Positions 22,045-34,769 of a DNA stretch of 64,000 nucleotides are shown in pieces (position 1 is the stretch's first letter; the number at the start of each line of letters is the position of its first letter). The notes beneath the pieces are model-generated. The model was not told the origin of the DNA, did not search any database, and saw only the letters and a program-made list of their open reading frames with translations. Both the position numbers and the translations under genes were made by a program. The DNA lies in assembly GCA_963931925.1 (NCBI GenBank), contig OZ007572.1:22308382-22372381 (forward strand). The letters run 5' to 3'. The stretch comes from Onchidella celtica. Lineage: Eukaryota > Mollusca > Gastropoda > Systellommatophora > Onchidiidae.

Positions 22045-23255
22045 TTATCGTTGCCGTAAAAGGAGTGTAGATGGAATTTGTACTGGTGCCATTTTTGTGG
22101 GTAACTTACTTTTTTTTTTCCCCACTGTTTGAGTTTCCCCTCTTTAATGTGGCTGGCAAATGCAGCACCGCATAATTTTGTTTGCGCAAATGTCAGAACA
22201 GAAGATGCGACGTGCCGGAGTGGTCCACTCTAAAGTCTTGTTCATACAGAATTGAATTTTGGGCTATTTTTTTCAGCGAAGGCGAGACTATGAGCCACAA
22301 ATATTTGTCTGATTAGAAGACCCTTTAAATTGCACCTCGCCGCTCGGTTTTTCTACCCACACACTTCAAATTAACCTTCTCAAGGTGGGTTTTCCTTTCT
22401 TGCATTCCCATATCCTCCTTCAGCTCCCCCCCCCAAGTTGTCAGTCGCTACTCTGACATGTCACGTCCTTGATTGAGCCATGTCAGGTCTTAGCATACAG
22501 ATATCGTTTTCTTTTTTTTTGGTCGTTGGTGCTTTGCGTTATCTCCATGTCCGCGTATTATTAACACGAGTGTCGTGTCATTTGGCTCGCAATCAGTTGT
22601 GACTAAGCCACAAAAGATCAACAGAAACTGTTAAGAAAGCACAGCGCTCAGGTTGCACGGGCTCTCAATCTTGGCCAACACAAATGTCGATCCCTAATGC
22701 TGGAAAAGTGTATCCCTAAACCTCTGGAAGTGCCACGGACGTTTTTTGCTACTAAGGCACGGTCAATTTGCCTGGCGGACATTGAGAGGAGACGCAGAAC
22801 GGATACGATACGGCTTCTGTTCTTGACAACCGGCCCAAAATGCTGAGCTGTACTGTCAAGAGGGAGAGGTCAGCACTCAGTTTCACAGCTATGATCGGAC
22901 GCGAAATGGGATTCTTAAAACTGTGCAGTAGTGTGCGCAAGCCCGTTATCTTTAACAGAAAGGAAAGAAATATGTTTTTATACTTAAGACAGCAAAGACG
23001 TTGATCTGTGACAGCCTTGGTGCGTTATCTTCGGGTTTAACACTTTGGTTTTTTTTCGCTGAGTGATCTCCCGAGTTAGAGCAACATTGACATGGCCCTG
23101 GCACAAATCTGTCTTGGTATGGTTTTGGATAGAAGGGCTTGCTTTCAAGGCGATCCATGATCATGAAGAAATCGATCGTCGTTAGGCTTAGAGATATCCG
23201 GCTTTAGGATCGGAAACGTTGTGTCGATTTTCTGAAATCGGTGAAGCACCATGAT
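22045..23255. other. Unassigned non-coding sequence
   Basis: No gene, RNA or clear repeat recognised. Confidence 0.5.
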
Positions 23256-23262
23256 CGTACTA

Positions 23263-23490
23263 CACACTACGAAATGCGGATGTGAAAAAAAACGGAAATG
23301 GCAATACTGTCATGAGGATTTATAACAGTGAAATGAAACTGTTGTAAATAGGAGAGTCATCAGTAAATTGCCTGATCTTGGTAAACACTACGAAATGCGG
23401 ATGTGATAAGCCGAAATAGCGATACTGTTATGAAGATTTATAACAATTAAATTGGACTGTTGTAAAATGAACAGCCATAAGTAAATTGCA
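23263..23490 (+). repeat. Tandem duplication of about 120 bp
   Basis: CACTACGAAATGCGGATGTG begins both units (about 23264 and 23384). Each continues with a GAAAT.GC.ATACTGT motif, GA.GATTTATAACA, and an AGTAAATTGC end. The second unit has small deletions. Confidence 0.85.
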
Positions 23491-23494
23491 CAGT

Positions 23495-24030
23495 GTGCTG
23501 GCTTTCTGGACTCTCTCATTTTCTCCCCCTAGAGGTGCACATCGTCGCTGCTCTACACTACTAATGGCATTAGTCATTTTTGACACTTTTGAGATATTTA
23601 GAAAAAACTGTTTCGTTTCCTGTCATTTGGTGACATTATAAATGCCATTATGATTCTTTTGGAATATTACATTTTCCTATTGTTGCATGTCTTTTTCTGT
23701 AGTATCTGATAGCCATCATCCCCGGGAATGAACCGTCAGTTGCCTTTGGGCATAAGCGTGGCATATGCCATTATCCTAGAACAGTGACGGCATGTTCCAA
23801 ATTCCTAATATCATGTGAACGCGGCCTCGTGGCTGAGTATAGCAGTTAAGTGGGTGTTGTGGGTTAGATTGAAAAGCGACCTGCAAGAGGTACAGGAGGC
23901 CACCGGGGTATGTTTTTGAGGCGTGCCATTTTGCTGGGCTTTCAAATGCCAATACTACACCCAACATGACATTCGTGGAAACTTCGTCTGAACATGCCCC
24001 TGGGAAGAGGAGTAGCTCACCCTGTATCAT
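23495..24030. other. Unassigned non-coding sequence
   Basis: No gene or repeat recognised. Confidence 0.45.
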
Positions 24031-24034
24031 CATG

Positions 24035-24185
24035 GCAGATAGATAGACAGACAGACAGGCAGACAGACAGACAGACAGAGTGACAGACAAACAGATAAAT
24101 AGGTAGATAGATGGACGGATGGATGGATGGATGAATAGAAATTGTGTGTGTGTGTGTGCGTGAGCGAGAGAGAGAGAGAGAGATG
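24035..24185 (+). repeat. Compound microsatellite (CAGA, GATA, GGAT, TG, GA)
   Basis: Adjacent runs of AGAC/CAGA, GATAGATG, ATGGATGG, then TG and GA dinucleotides. Confidence 0.92.
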
Positions 24186-24494
24186 GCTGGATAAATATAT
24201 ATGTTAGATTGATAGATCGATCTGTTAAGACAGATATATTGATGATAGATAGAAAGCCAAGCAGCCCACTACAAACAGAAAGAAAAGAAAAGACAGAGTA
24301 GTAGAGCATGTAGTAAACTGCTTAACCAGATAGATTTGGTGAGTATATTGATCCACTAGAGGAAGCCTTAGGGGTCTCACCCTCATTCACCCTCATACTG
24401 GTGTAGCACTGGGAACCATACAGCGTTATATTCCTTTCCGTTCTTCTTTTCTCTGCTTCTCTTCCTATAGCCCTCTTTTTCAATAGTGATATAT

Positions 24495-25440
24495 ATGTGA
24501 GTGTGCATGAGAAAACCCACAATATGTGTGTGTGCCTGAGGAAACCAACAAAAAGTCGGCAACATGACATTTTGAGTTCTGTACATATAATAAAAGACAA
24601 GACATTACTGATAAATTGAAGTCAGTGACCACCCTAAAACAAGATTTTGAGAAAACGGCATTTAATCCTAAAAGTGGCAATAGCTAACTGACCAAGTAAT
24701 ATTGGAGTGATTGCTGTTAGGAGACCGTAGTCTAATAACTAAGCCGTTATAGAGATCATAGTGAGTAGTGTTCACTGCTCATCTACAGTTTTCCCTGTAA
24801 CATGCCACGGTCCTCTAAACAACAGCCAAGTCGGAAGTTTTTGGATCTTGTTGGGAGACCGTAGTCTAATTACAAAAATGTTATAGAGATCATAGTGAGT
24901 AGTGTTCACTGCTAGTCTACAGTTTACTCTGTAACATGCCACGGTCCCCTAAACAACAGCCAAGTTGGAAGTTTTGTGTCGGACCCATAGTTTCACTTCA
25001 AAGCCGTTTTTCTCAAAATCAGCTTTGCCGACTTTATGTGGGTTTTCTCAGGCACACTCACATATGTCGACAGAGCTGATTTTGAGAAAAACGGCTTTGA
25101 AGTAAAAATATTGGTCCGACACAAAACTTCCAACTTGGCTGTTGTTTAGGGGACCGTGGCATGTTACAGAGTAAACTGTAGATGAGCAGTGAACACTACT
25201 CACTATGATCTCTATAACGGCTTAGTTATTAGACTACGATCTCCTAACAGCAATCACTCCAATATTAATGGGTCAATTAGCTATTGCCACTTTTAGGATT
25301 AAATGCCGTTTTCTCAAAATCTTGTTTTAAGGTGGTCACTGACTTTCTTTTATCAGAAATGTCTTGTCTTTTATTATGTGCACAGAACTCAAAATGTCAT
25401 GTTTGCGACTTATTGTGGGTTTTCTCATGCACACTCACAT
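24495..25440. mobile_element. 946-bp imperfect palindromic (foldback) element
   Basis: Left and right halves are inverted copies of each other over almost the whole length. The centre is a perfect 30-bp inverted pair (24995-25024 with 25074-25103) around a loop of about 49 bp. Outer ends match as well: ATGTGAGTGTGCATGAGAAA at the left is the complement of the right end at 25421-25440. The left half carries an extra direct duplication of about 130 bp (the block starting GGAGACCGTAGTCTAAT occurs at about 24721 and 24855) that the right half lacks. The terminal GGGTTTTCTCA..CACACTCACAT sequence also appears in the central loop. No long open frame is present. This fits a foldback/MITE built by nested inversion, superfamily unknown. 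Confidence 0.85.
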
Positions 25441-25559
25441 AATATGTGAATGTGACTTTTTTTCTCCTCTGGTGTTTGTTACTGACATGGAATATTTATT
25501 TTCCGTGCTATTGTTCTGCTATTTTCAACATGATAAGTACTTGTCCCAAATCAGTATTA

Positions 25560-25740
25560 CGTTGGCTTTCAAATTCCACCTCTCTCTGTCTCTGCCTCTC
25601 TTTCTCTTTCCCATCCCGCCTCTCTCGCTATTCCCTCCTCTCTTCCCCTCTCTCAGTCTTGTCGCCACTCCCATTCTGTTTCTCTGTCTGCCTGTCTGTT
25701 CCCCTCCCCTCTCATTTTCTTTCCCCCGGTCAAATTCAAT
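25560..25740 (+). repeat. CT-rich low-complexity tract
   Basis: Imperfect CT/CCT repeats; the open frames here are artefacts. Confidence 0.8.
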
Positions 25741-25744
25741 ACTC

Positions 25745-27655
25745 TCTTAAGTTTTGAATAGTTCCCTAAGAGGGGAACTCGCTTAATATGTTATTGACCT
25801 AAGATGTTTACATTGATTGTGTTTGTTCGGCAGTATTCAGTAAATCCAATACATTCCCAACCGGATCAAAGGCTTACCAGACCAGGAAGTGTAATTAGCC
25901 AGTAATAAATGCAAGCAACAGTTTAAAGAAATTCCAATATTTGAATAGAAGATATATAAACCATAAGGAAGTAATTTAATTTTGGGCCCCAGACAAACAT
26001 TTAACTTGGACCACAGAGAGCTTTCTGAATACGTTATGAAATTGTGCGACAAGGCCTTGAGGGCAGTGAATTACGAGAGAATCGTCATGCGAACTATGTG
26101 CAAAGGCAGCACACGCCCATCCGGCAAACTTTCTGTTTGTTAATGTAGCACACACCCATTGTTCCACTCCAGAAGACTGGCATTCCTAACGGGCCTTCTA
26201 CCCAGAAGATTTTACTTATCGCATTGAAAGTGGGAAAGAAATGAATGATTTAGAAGCCGGAAGGAAAATAAATGAAATAAAGATAAAATTCAGGGAAAAA
26301 ATAAGGGTGATTGGATAAATAAGATAAAGTCACATTGCCGGTTTGGAACACACGAATAAGCTTAATTTTGATGTGCCAACAAACACGGCCGTCGATATTT
26401 GGCGAAGATTCAATTCAATTTGTGTTACAGGAAAGAAGGCAAGCCGCGAAAGAGCTTGCGCCAAGTTCTGTTTCCCGGTGAACATACAACATGGCATAGA
26501 TTCATACATTCTGCTTCGCCGGCGAACTGGCCAGGAATTTTTAAGTTCTTGAGGTCTAACTGATCGATATAATATAGGATCTTACAGAAACAGGTCAGTG
26601 AATGAAAGACGGGAGATCGAGGACAAAAAGGGGGAGAAGAAGAAGGAATAGAAGAAGAAGAAGAAGAAAAGGTTGGGTGAGATTAAGTTTCTGAACAGTA
26701 TAGAAAAGAGCTTTTGTTAGGGGAGCGTATTGTTTTCCATTAAAAGCCATTGCCGAACAGTGAACACAACTCAGTGTTTTCTGTACTTGGTTTTGTAATT
26801 TGACTAGAACTCCTACATGCCCCTAACAACATTGGTATAAGGAAAGATTATAATCTACTGGCGTTTTGATTGTAAATGGATTTTCAGAGACTGGAAAAGC
26901 ATCATCAAGGTCCATTCAAGACGACTGGGAGCGTTCCACGATCATTGACATTGTCGGCTCTTAAAGGGGACTTCGCCAGGGTACTACACTGCTGTGGGCT
27001 GTCTAGTCCGAGCTGTTCGTTTTGTGGTCCACCCTTTGTCTGGACGCCCATCAACCACCAGGAGACCCCACGGGCGGAAATGAGCAGTACAATCAATAAA
27101 ATCCAGATCATTCCAGAGTCTCAGGGTCATCCAGGCAACAACCAAAATATGACCCGGTTGAAACGGCTCAATTTTACGACTTCGCACTTCGCGCCTCCCT
27201 GAGGCGTTCTGCCCGCTTCTCGGTATTGATTTGTAGGAAGCAAATGGACACAATATAAACCGATGCCTCATTTCACGATAATGGTCTTTAAGTTTGTCGC
27301 TTGTGTTTCTTTGGTGAAGATGTAGTCATATAATTATTGGTAACTACCAGGAAGAATTATTGATTGAGTGTAAAACGAGACACCCTTTGTCTTCCTGGAT
27401 AGAGTAAAAAAAAAAAAAAAGCCTCACATTTCAAGCGTCACTGTGAAGGACAATGGACCCTGCTGTGTGGTAAACAACAGATGGGCTTATAATATGTGGT
27501 ACACAGTCTGTCTGCTATCTTAAGGCTTCTCACGCTGACTTCCCGAACAGAAACTAGATGTGGATTAATGTTTGGTTCTGACGTCCGTCAGAACTAATGT
27601 CAGATGTTCCCCAGTACTTCTCCCGCCCTTCCTTCACCCCCCCCCCCACCTCCCG
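25745..27655. other. Unassigned non-coding sequence
   Basis: No gene recognised. An AGAAGAAGA run lies at about 26635-26670 and a poly-A run at about 27407-27420. The open frame at 26876-27202 (+) shows no recognisable motif. Confidence 0.5.
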
Positions 27656-27660
27656 ATATG

Positions 27661-27874
27661 TCCAATTTGCGAACGCATTTGTGAGAGAGAGGGAGAGGTA
27701 AAGAGAGAGAGAGAGAGGTAAATAGATAGATAGATAGATAGATAGATGGATAGATAGATAGATGGATGGATGGATGGATGGATGGATGGATGGATGGATG
27801 GATGGATGGATGGATGGTGGGTGGGTGGATGGATGGATGGATGAATGGACGGACGGACGAACGGACGGTCAGAC

Positions 27875-27906
<32 letters not shown>

Positions 27907-27910
27907 AGGT
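27661..27910 (+). repeat. (GATA)n/(GGAT)n compound microsatellite
   Basis: GA-rich flanks around GATAGATA and then about 20 GGAT/GATG tetramers, with GGAC variants. The minus-strand His-Pro-Ser-Ile frame is an artefact. Confidence 0.95.
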
Positions 27911-27914
27911 GTCA

Positions 27915-28670
27915 ATCAATGATACGTCTAAATTATTTTGGACGCGAGAGGAGATGTGAAATTTAGGCTGCCGTTCCAGCGTTCTAGATCTGAGATCTCA
28001 GTGGAATGAATTGGAATGTTATCGATTACTGCACTTGTGGTCTTTCGTCTAAACTGTAGATAATGCTCGTGGCCGGTACTTCTTGTTTCGGTTCTGATAG
28101 CACCCGAATTATGCAACAATTTAACACTGTGAACTAGTGACAACTACGCCTTCCCCTTGCGATTTTAACAGAGAAAGTAAATAGATTTCAAGATGTTCCA
28201 GCATACTAAGTGAACGTTTAATTTTGCATTAGTTTGATATTATGTGGTTTTAAAGTTATACTGGGTTTTATGAGAGGCTAAACGCTTGTCCTATCCGTGT
28301 GTGACGCTGGAAGGCATATGGTAATTTTTCAGATTAAGAAGTATTGCTATAATTTCATTTCAAGGATGAATTTCTCGTTGTTTGTCCAGGATTCCTGTCC
28401 TCAATACTGAGTTGTTCTCTGCAGCAACGTTTGTGTTCCGACATTTTTTCCCTCTCCGCATTCTGTAATCTATACCACCGGCATCGCTCTGACCCGCAGG
28501 GGAGTGAGGGGAGATGGGCAATCCCAACAACTGTAGAGATATTTTGTTGATAATGATGTAGGTGTTTTCTTTTTCACTCTTTTCACTCTTGCATGGTGTG
28601 TTTGAAAGACGGGAGGTTGGGGGGGGGGGGGTGACACTTACGAGCAAGTAGTCAGACAGAGGAGGAAGAT
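27915..28670. other. Unassigned non-coding sequence
   Basis: No gene recognised. A poly-G run lies at about 28620-28631. Confidence 0.5.
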
Positions 28671-28678
28671 AAGATAGG

Positions 28679-29035
28679 GAGAGACAGACAGAGAGTTAGA
28701 CAGACAGATATTGAGAGACAGATGGAGGAAAAGAGAGAGGAGGGGAAGGGAAAAAAAAAGAGGGAGGGAGATTCACATAGACAGGCAGACAGACAGGGGG
28801 GGGGGGGAGGGAGAGACAGCCAGAGAGTTAGACAGACATTGAGAGACAGAGGGAGGGAGAAGGGGAAGGGAAAGTGAGGGAGAGAGATTCACACAGACAG
28901 GCAGACAGACAGACGGGGAAGAGAGGGAGAAACCGACAGAGAGTTAGACAGACAGGCTTAGAGGGGAGGAGGAGAGGTGGAAAGAGAGAAGGGTGGGGGG
29001 TGGGGGTGGGGTAAGAGAGAGAGAGAGAGACGGAG
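28679..29035 (+). repeat. Purine-rich minisatellite, three units of about 115-130 bp
   Basis: GAGAGTTAGACAGACA recurs at about 28691, 28823 and 28938. Each unit also carries GAGATTCACA.AGACAGGCAG and G-rich runs. Low-complexity purine strand. Confidence 0.8.
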
Positions 29036-29252
29036 CGAGGGAGAAATGTTACAGTTGACTTCCATGTCAATGTTTGTTTCATTGTGAATGTTTTTAATTG
29101 TGTTTGTTCACCATCTGAGCATTTACAAATTAGATTACATCTAGAGGGCAGTGTTTTGTTTTCCATTAAAAAAAAAAAAAAATTATCAGATTAATTATAC
29201 AGGTGTCACGTATTGTGAAAGTGAAACAGCTGTAAGGGTATCATTGACATAT

Positions 29253-29498
29253 CGCGACCTTAGTTCTTATTTGTCACAGCTCCACTTTTTGTACAACTGA
29301 GAAATTCGACGTTAAACCTTATCGGCTTTAGTACTATGATAAGGAGTTGGAATAAACCGCAACTGTGAAACAGCTTGATAAGTTCCGCAACGGGTTTTAA
29401 ACAAGTGTCAAAGTGTGCATTTGTTATATCTCTTCTACATACATGGTAAATGATCTCCAGTTTTCAGAAAATGCAGAAAGGACAAACAAGAACTAACT
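29253..29498 (+). repeat. Dispersed repeat family D, copy 1 (longest)
   Basis: It begins CGCGACCTTAGTTCTTATTTG and contains ACTGAGAAATTCGACGTTAA, GTGAAACAGCTTGATAAGT, TTTTAAACAAGTGT and ATCTCCAGTTTTCAGAAAAT before ending near AACAAGAACTAA. Related copies lie at 40431-40565 and 52578-52797, all in the same orientation. No inverted termini are visible and no function is recognised. Confidence 0.8.
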
Positions 29499-29499
29499 C

Positions 29500-31118
29500 G
29501 CGGTACATTCTTTAATGAGTAAACTGTAAGGTTGAATGAACTGATTAACCGATGGCGCCCTTACTATTTTCTGTTTTAGTGAGCCTACCTTCTGCATGTT
29601 CTCTAATAGAGAGATGGCCGTGAGACCTTCAGGATGTAGTTGATGTGCCACTTTGTGGACAGGTAGTAGAACAAATGGACCAGCTTAACATGCCGAGCAG
29701 CAATTAGCCAAACGTGCCGTTACCCCGGTTTTGTGATCATTTAAATCTGCCGTCATACCGGATAATTAAGGGCAGTGTTTCCCGTGTTGTAATTGTTCTG
29801 ACCTCTCCAGTGGCGTGCAGAAATGAGGGCAGAAGGGGCCGACGGCCCTGGGCATCCATTTCAGGGGGCATCCAATCAAAGAACGAAATTAAAATTTAAG
29901 TATTTTGAAATTATCGTTGTTAACGTCATTGTACCAGCTGTCCTACAGTCCCACATGCTGGTGTGAATGTGGATCCATGCTTTCAGTACAGTAAGCGAGA
30001 CCAGACTTAACTTGATTTTGGGGGCATACAGTCTAGGAGTTGGCCCCAGACATCACCAAAGTTCTGAAACTCAAACTGGGGCTCTCAAAATCATGGCAGT
30101 GTATCGTTGGACCTGATCAGGCTTTGCTCTACGATACCCTAGTGATGTGCTGTTTTTACAGTAGCATAATATTTCAAATTATTTTTGCCTGTGGTCATAC
30201 TGAAGTCCTTCATCTCTTGGGTTTTGGGTTTTCAAAAAGCTGCATTTTAATAACCGGCCACTGTGGTGTCTTCAAAAGTAAGAATTGAAAACCACTGTTG
30301 TCATGACAGTACATGTAGGCCTACTAGAGTCTTTTAGGTGCAGTACGCTATGGCAGATACACAGAGCACAAAAACTCCATGAACTGGACTTTGAGCATCC
30401 TGTAAACGACATTAGTGTATGCCACGGGCGAGGATCTGTCGATGCTACTCGTGAAATTTCTGTTTCCGGCTCGCGACGGCACCATCACGGCCACTTTGCA
30501 CCTTGTACGGCTTTTTCGATAGTTATCTTACTTTCGGCTAGCGTTCAGCCCTCAGGTTCATATAAATAAGATCAAATAAAAGAAGTTAAAAATAACGTCT
30601 TAACGGGACAAGGCCCATCCTGCAAAGTTCGTCTATTATGAACCCCCGTAAATATGATAAAAATCTGTAGACTTCGGCCTCCACCGACAGAGTTGTGCAC
30701 AACTAGCCAACAATGCCAGTTGTTGATATTAAAGGCTAACACTAGATGTATGAATCTGCTATTCGGGGCCGAAGACGCAGTGAGGACTGAGATCCACTGT
30801 TGTTAACAACACGGCCTAGCGTATTTCGTATTTCGCGTTCGCGGCCCTGTGTGTGTTGTTTTTGTGGCTTCCTTAATTAGTTCTGTTTCCCTCTGATCAC
30901 AGCTACAGTACAATTATTGTTTTGTCGGCGCAGTTATTTGTGTTTATTGCTTTCATTGCCACTTATTAAGCCCTGCAGTTGGGCGGCGGGGGCGGTCGAG
31001 GCAGTAACGTAGGAGGATTTGTTGGTTGTATTGCACGCTGTCGTCATCCAGTCCCTTCCTCTCTTATTTACTTTATTCTGTCTGTCTTCCTCCGTCGTCC
31101 CTCCTTCTCTGGCTGCCT
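29500..31118. other. Unassigned sequence with a possible hAT end
   Basis: No gene recognised. CAGTGGCGTGCAGAAATG at 29808, followed by a G-rich 'GGGGCC.ACGGCCC' block, resembles the 5' end of widespread DNA elements starting CAGTGGCGTAGC. I cannot find a matching 3' end. Confidence 0.4.
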
Positions 31119-31390
31119 CTCTCATTCTCTCCCATCTCGTTCCCCCTCTCCTGTCTCTGTTCCGTGCTCTCTCTCCATGTCTCTCCACCTCTGTCTTTCT
31201 TTTTCATCTCTCTCGGTCCCTCTCTCCCATCTCGTTCCCTCTCTCCTGTCTCTGTTCCGTGCTCTCTCTCCATGTCTCTCCACCTCTGTCTTTCTTTTTC
31301 ATCTCTCTCAGCCCCTCTCTCTCATCTATGTCCCTCTCTGCTCCTCTCTTTCCCATCTCTCTCTCCCTCTCCTTCCTTGTCTGCTCGTGA
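31119..31390 (+). repeat. Tandem duplication of about 95 bp in a CT-rich tract
   Basis: CTCTCCCATCTCGTTCC through GTCTTTCTTTTTCATCTC is repeated almost identically (starts about 31127 and 31222), followed by a degenerate third part. Confidence 0.88.
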
Positions 31391-31393
31391 TCT

Positions 31394-31520
31394 GTAGGCG
31401 CTTCTGGTAGGGGTCTCCTCCGGTCATATCGTTCTGTTATCTTCTGACTATACCTTGCTTCTTCCTAGCACAATGTGACCGTTGTCGGGTCATCGTGCCT
31501 TCTCCAAACTCAAACTGCCG
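31394..31520 (+). repeat. SINE-like dispersed repeat, family A copy 3
   Basis: GTAGGCGCTTCTGGTAGGGG, TCTCCTCCGGTCATATCG, CTAGCACAATGTGACCGTTG and CCTTCTCCAAACTCAAACTG in order. This is one of the best-preserved copies. A (CT)n run follows at 31521-31563. Confidence 0.78.
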
Positions 31521-31524
31521 GTCA

Positions 31525-31566
<42 letters not shown>

Positions 31567-31857
31567 TAGTGTGTGTTTCTATTTTTAAGACCAGCATCAG
31601 CAACGTTTTCTTCTTACATCAACCCCCCTCAGGCGTACCCCTTTGCTTACCCGTGCATAACACATTAAGATGTGTCATAAGGCTCCGTTTTCTTAATTCC
31701 ACTGTGGCTTTAGTTCACAACAGAATTTGTATAGAAGAAGTGTACCACTACCACCAGATGTTCTGTCTGAATACACTGAAGATGCAAACATCAAGGTGAA
31801 CGAGCGAGAGACTTGGAGTGGGTGGGTGGGTATTAGAAATGAAGGATAAAAAGCGGA

Positions 31858-31862
31858 TTGGT

Positions 31863-31961
<99 letters not shown>

Positions 31962-32047
31962 GACAGAGACACAGAACGAGAGAGATAGGGAAGAGAGGGC
32001 GAGACAGACACATATATATACAGGAGGAAAGATGGGGATAGAAACAC

Positions 32048-32078
<31 letters not shown>

Positions 32079-32080
32079 AT
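31858..32080 (+). repeat. Long (GA)n microsatellite
   Basis: An almost pure GA run of about 75 bp at 31873-31948, then CAGA, further GA, and a second (GA)n at 32050-32079 followed by poly-A. Confidence 0.95.
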
Positions 32081-32084
32081 TAAA

Positions 32085-32615
32085 AAAAAAAAAAATACAG
32101 AATACTGAAAGAAAGAGGTTTGGGGGAACAAAAAGTAATATAAAAGTAATAGGAAAACGCCATTGGACGATAAAACAGAACTTTAACAAGATCCGTCGAG
32201 TTGAACATAAAAGAAGACGAACATACACTAAAAGTAAAACAAAGTTTCGAGTATACTTTGCTGTTGCACTGGGTAAACGATGAAAGGTAAATTGAATATT
32301 CAGATAGACTAAGAGAAAGGAAAACAAGAAAGTACAGAGGAAACGAACGCAGGTTATTTTCATTTAGGTTCGGGACAGTTGCCATCGAAGACAGGTGCAG
32401 GGGACGAACACGTCCAAAGTCCTGTATCTAGGCTTTTGTTGTATGGAATTATGAGACGGTTTCACTCAGATGAAGGGATCTACTGCGTTTTACACTGACG
32501 GCGTTGATTGAATTGATCAACTGAGTGGATTTGATGCATTCTGTCTGTGACATAAGAGTTTTTGTGGGTCGAAAATAGTCCTGTTTTCATCTATTTTAGG
32601 GCCTGTCTTGATTTT
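32085..32615. other. Unassigned non-coding sequence
   Basis: No gene or repeat recognised. Confidence 0.45.
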
Positions 32616-32619
32616 TTGT

Positions 32620-33060
32620 TCACTTCTTCCTTTCTTTCTTTCTTTCCTTCCTTCCCATTTTATCTCTTTGTGCATCTGCATGAGCATCAATATCGTCGAC
32701 GTCATCATCATTTTTCTGTCCGTCATGGTCATCTGTTTAATCATCATCATCATCATCATTATTATCATCATCACCACCATCATCGTCCATCATCACCACC
32801 ATCACCATCATTATTTGTCATCACACCATCACCATTACCACCAGTGCCACAACCACCACCAACACATCAACACCACCATCAACACCACCACCATCATCAT
32901 CCATCATCACCACCCCCACCCCCTCCCCCATACCACCACCACACCACCATCATCATCGTCTGTAATCGTCAGTATAATTTACATCATCAGTTACACCGTC
33001 CTCCTCCTCCTCCCCTGTGTCATCATCATCATTATCATCACCCTCTAACATCATCATGAG
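32620..33060 (+). repeat. (CAT/CAC)n trinucleotide-rich region
   Basis: A TTTCTTTC run followed by a long imperfect CATCAT/CACCAC region. The open frames rich in His/Pro or Ile are artefacts. Confidence 0.92.
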
Positions 33061-33064
33061 AGCT

Positions 33065-33525
33065 GTTGAAACTTCCATCACAGACCATTGCAACCTTATG
33101 GACAGAACCTTGGGGGGGGGGGGGGAGGAGCCATAATACACGACATTCAGTAAACTTCTATGCCATATTTTTTTAGTCACATAATGTATAATGTATTGTT
33201 ATCGTCACATGAACCCTCAATCCTTTCGCAACTTCAATCTTGTCTACAGGATGTCTACAGGACGATTGTTACGGGCGGATATTAAGGCCAGCGCTTGCGG
33301 TAAATCTTTTGTCAAATATCCCTATTCTGGCCTGGATTACACTAAGTAAATACTGTATTGTTACACCTACCCTTTTTATTTTGATTTTCTACCGTTTAAC
33401 GTTTTGATATTAATTAAGTAATAAAATTTGTTTTTCCAACAGGCTGGAAACTAATGAGCTGTTTATTTGGAGAATATCTTGTAAACTAATTGGCTGTGTT
33501 TAGATTTAGAAGAAGGAAATGCAAT
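33065..33525. other. Unassigned non-coding sequence
   Basis: No gene recognised. A poly-G run lies at about 33113-33125. Confidence 0.45.
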
Positions 33526-33529
33526 TAAA

Positions 33530-33846
33530 TATATATATATATATATATATTGTGTTCATACATGTAACGACAAAGGGAAGGAAGCCATGGGTCACTGTGT
33601 ATCACTTATGTGGTTGTATTGGAGTTCTGCATTTTTGCGTATGTCTAACTCTCTCTCTCTCTCTCTTTCCCCACTCTTACTTTTTCTGTCGTTCTCTCTC
33701 TCTTTCTTTCTATTTGTCTGTGTTTCTCTCTTCCCTGTCTCCCTCCTTTCTTTTTCTCACCCCTTCTCTCTCACTCACTCACTCACTCTCTCTCTCCCTC
33801 GCCCCCTTTCTCCCTCTTTCTGTCTTTCTCACTCTCAGTCCTACCC

Positions 33847-33905
<59 letters not shown>
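33530..33905 (+). repeat. (AT)n and (CT)n microsatellites
   Basis: ATATAT at 33531-33550, CT-rich sequence from 33650, and a pure (CT)n of about 50 bp at 33853-33903. Confidence 0.93.
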
Positions 33906-33907
<2 letters not shown>

Positions 33908-34329
33908 GTCGCTAAGCGTGTGTGTGTTTTGGCGTCTGGATCGGGGGGGCATCCTAAAAGGAAAAATAGCAAAAAGACAAAAAAAGAATATGCAAGCAGA
34001 GGTAGACAGCAGCTGACAAAATGGATGGGGAGAGTGAAACGCATTTAAATAACATGAAAAGTTTCAGTTTTTTTTTAAAAATAGGTCAAAGTATGAAGAT
34101 ACGGTATGGGAAGGGAGGAGGAAGAAACGAACACCGGATAGAAAAAAAATTTAAAAAATGATCAGAATGTTAATAGAATTGGATAGCGAAAATCACAATT
34201 TGATAGGACGATATTATGGCCTATCGGGTGCTAGGAAGTTATTATACAAACATAATGTCCCCCGATCTTCAGCAGTAATAACGATACTATTTTCTTATCA
34301 AGAACATTCTTTCCCATTAGATGTTCAGG

Positions 34330-34341
34330 TTTCACAATATT

Positions 34342-34411
<70 letters not shown>

Positions 34412-34412
34412 T
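34330..34412 (+). repeat. (CAA)n trinucleotide run
   Basis: ACAACAACA repeated with occasional ATC interruptions. Confidence 0.95.
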
Positions 34413-34439
34413 CAACGAAATAAGAGTAATAGATAAATA

Positions 34440-34690
34440 AAATGAAAAGATTTAGCACAAGAAGAGAGCAACGAAAAATGAAAATGGCATCTATAGCTGT
34501 ACAACACACAACTATCAATAATATAAAGGTCAACTGAAACTAAAAATAACATAACAACCAGGAGCAAAATGATATAAAGAGCAATAAAAAATAAAAATAG
34601 CATAAATATGAAATACAGTAGTGAGTAATAATAAAGAGCAGCCAAAAATAAAAAGTACTGTAACATTTAGTAGCAAATGTGAAGAGGTAA
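34440..34690 (+). repeat. Old AT-rich minisatellite, about four units
   Basis: Related cores at about 34466 (AGAGCAACGAAAAATGAAAA), 34526, 34577 (AGAGCAATAAAAAATAAAAA) and 34634 (AGAGCAGCCAAAAATAAAAA), spaced 50-60 bp. Strongly diverged. Confidence 0.55.
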
Positions 34691-34769
34691 ATGGTATGAC
34701 ATTCAGCGGTAAATATCCCAGGAGTTTTCAGCCTGTGGAGCCTATAGACCCTTTTAATTTACCATCCTC

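Noticed and set aside
27634..27915. His-Pro-Ser-Ile repeat protein on the minus strand
   Set aside because: Translation of the GGAT/GATA microsatellite.
29771..29850. CAGTGTTTCCC and CAGTGGCGTGC as ends of hAT elements
   Set aside because: They look like hAT starts, but no matching inverted ends or duplications are visible within 2 kb; mentioned only as possible.
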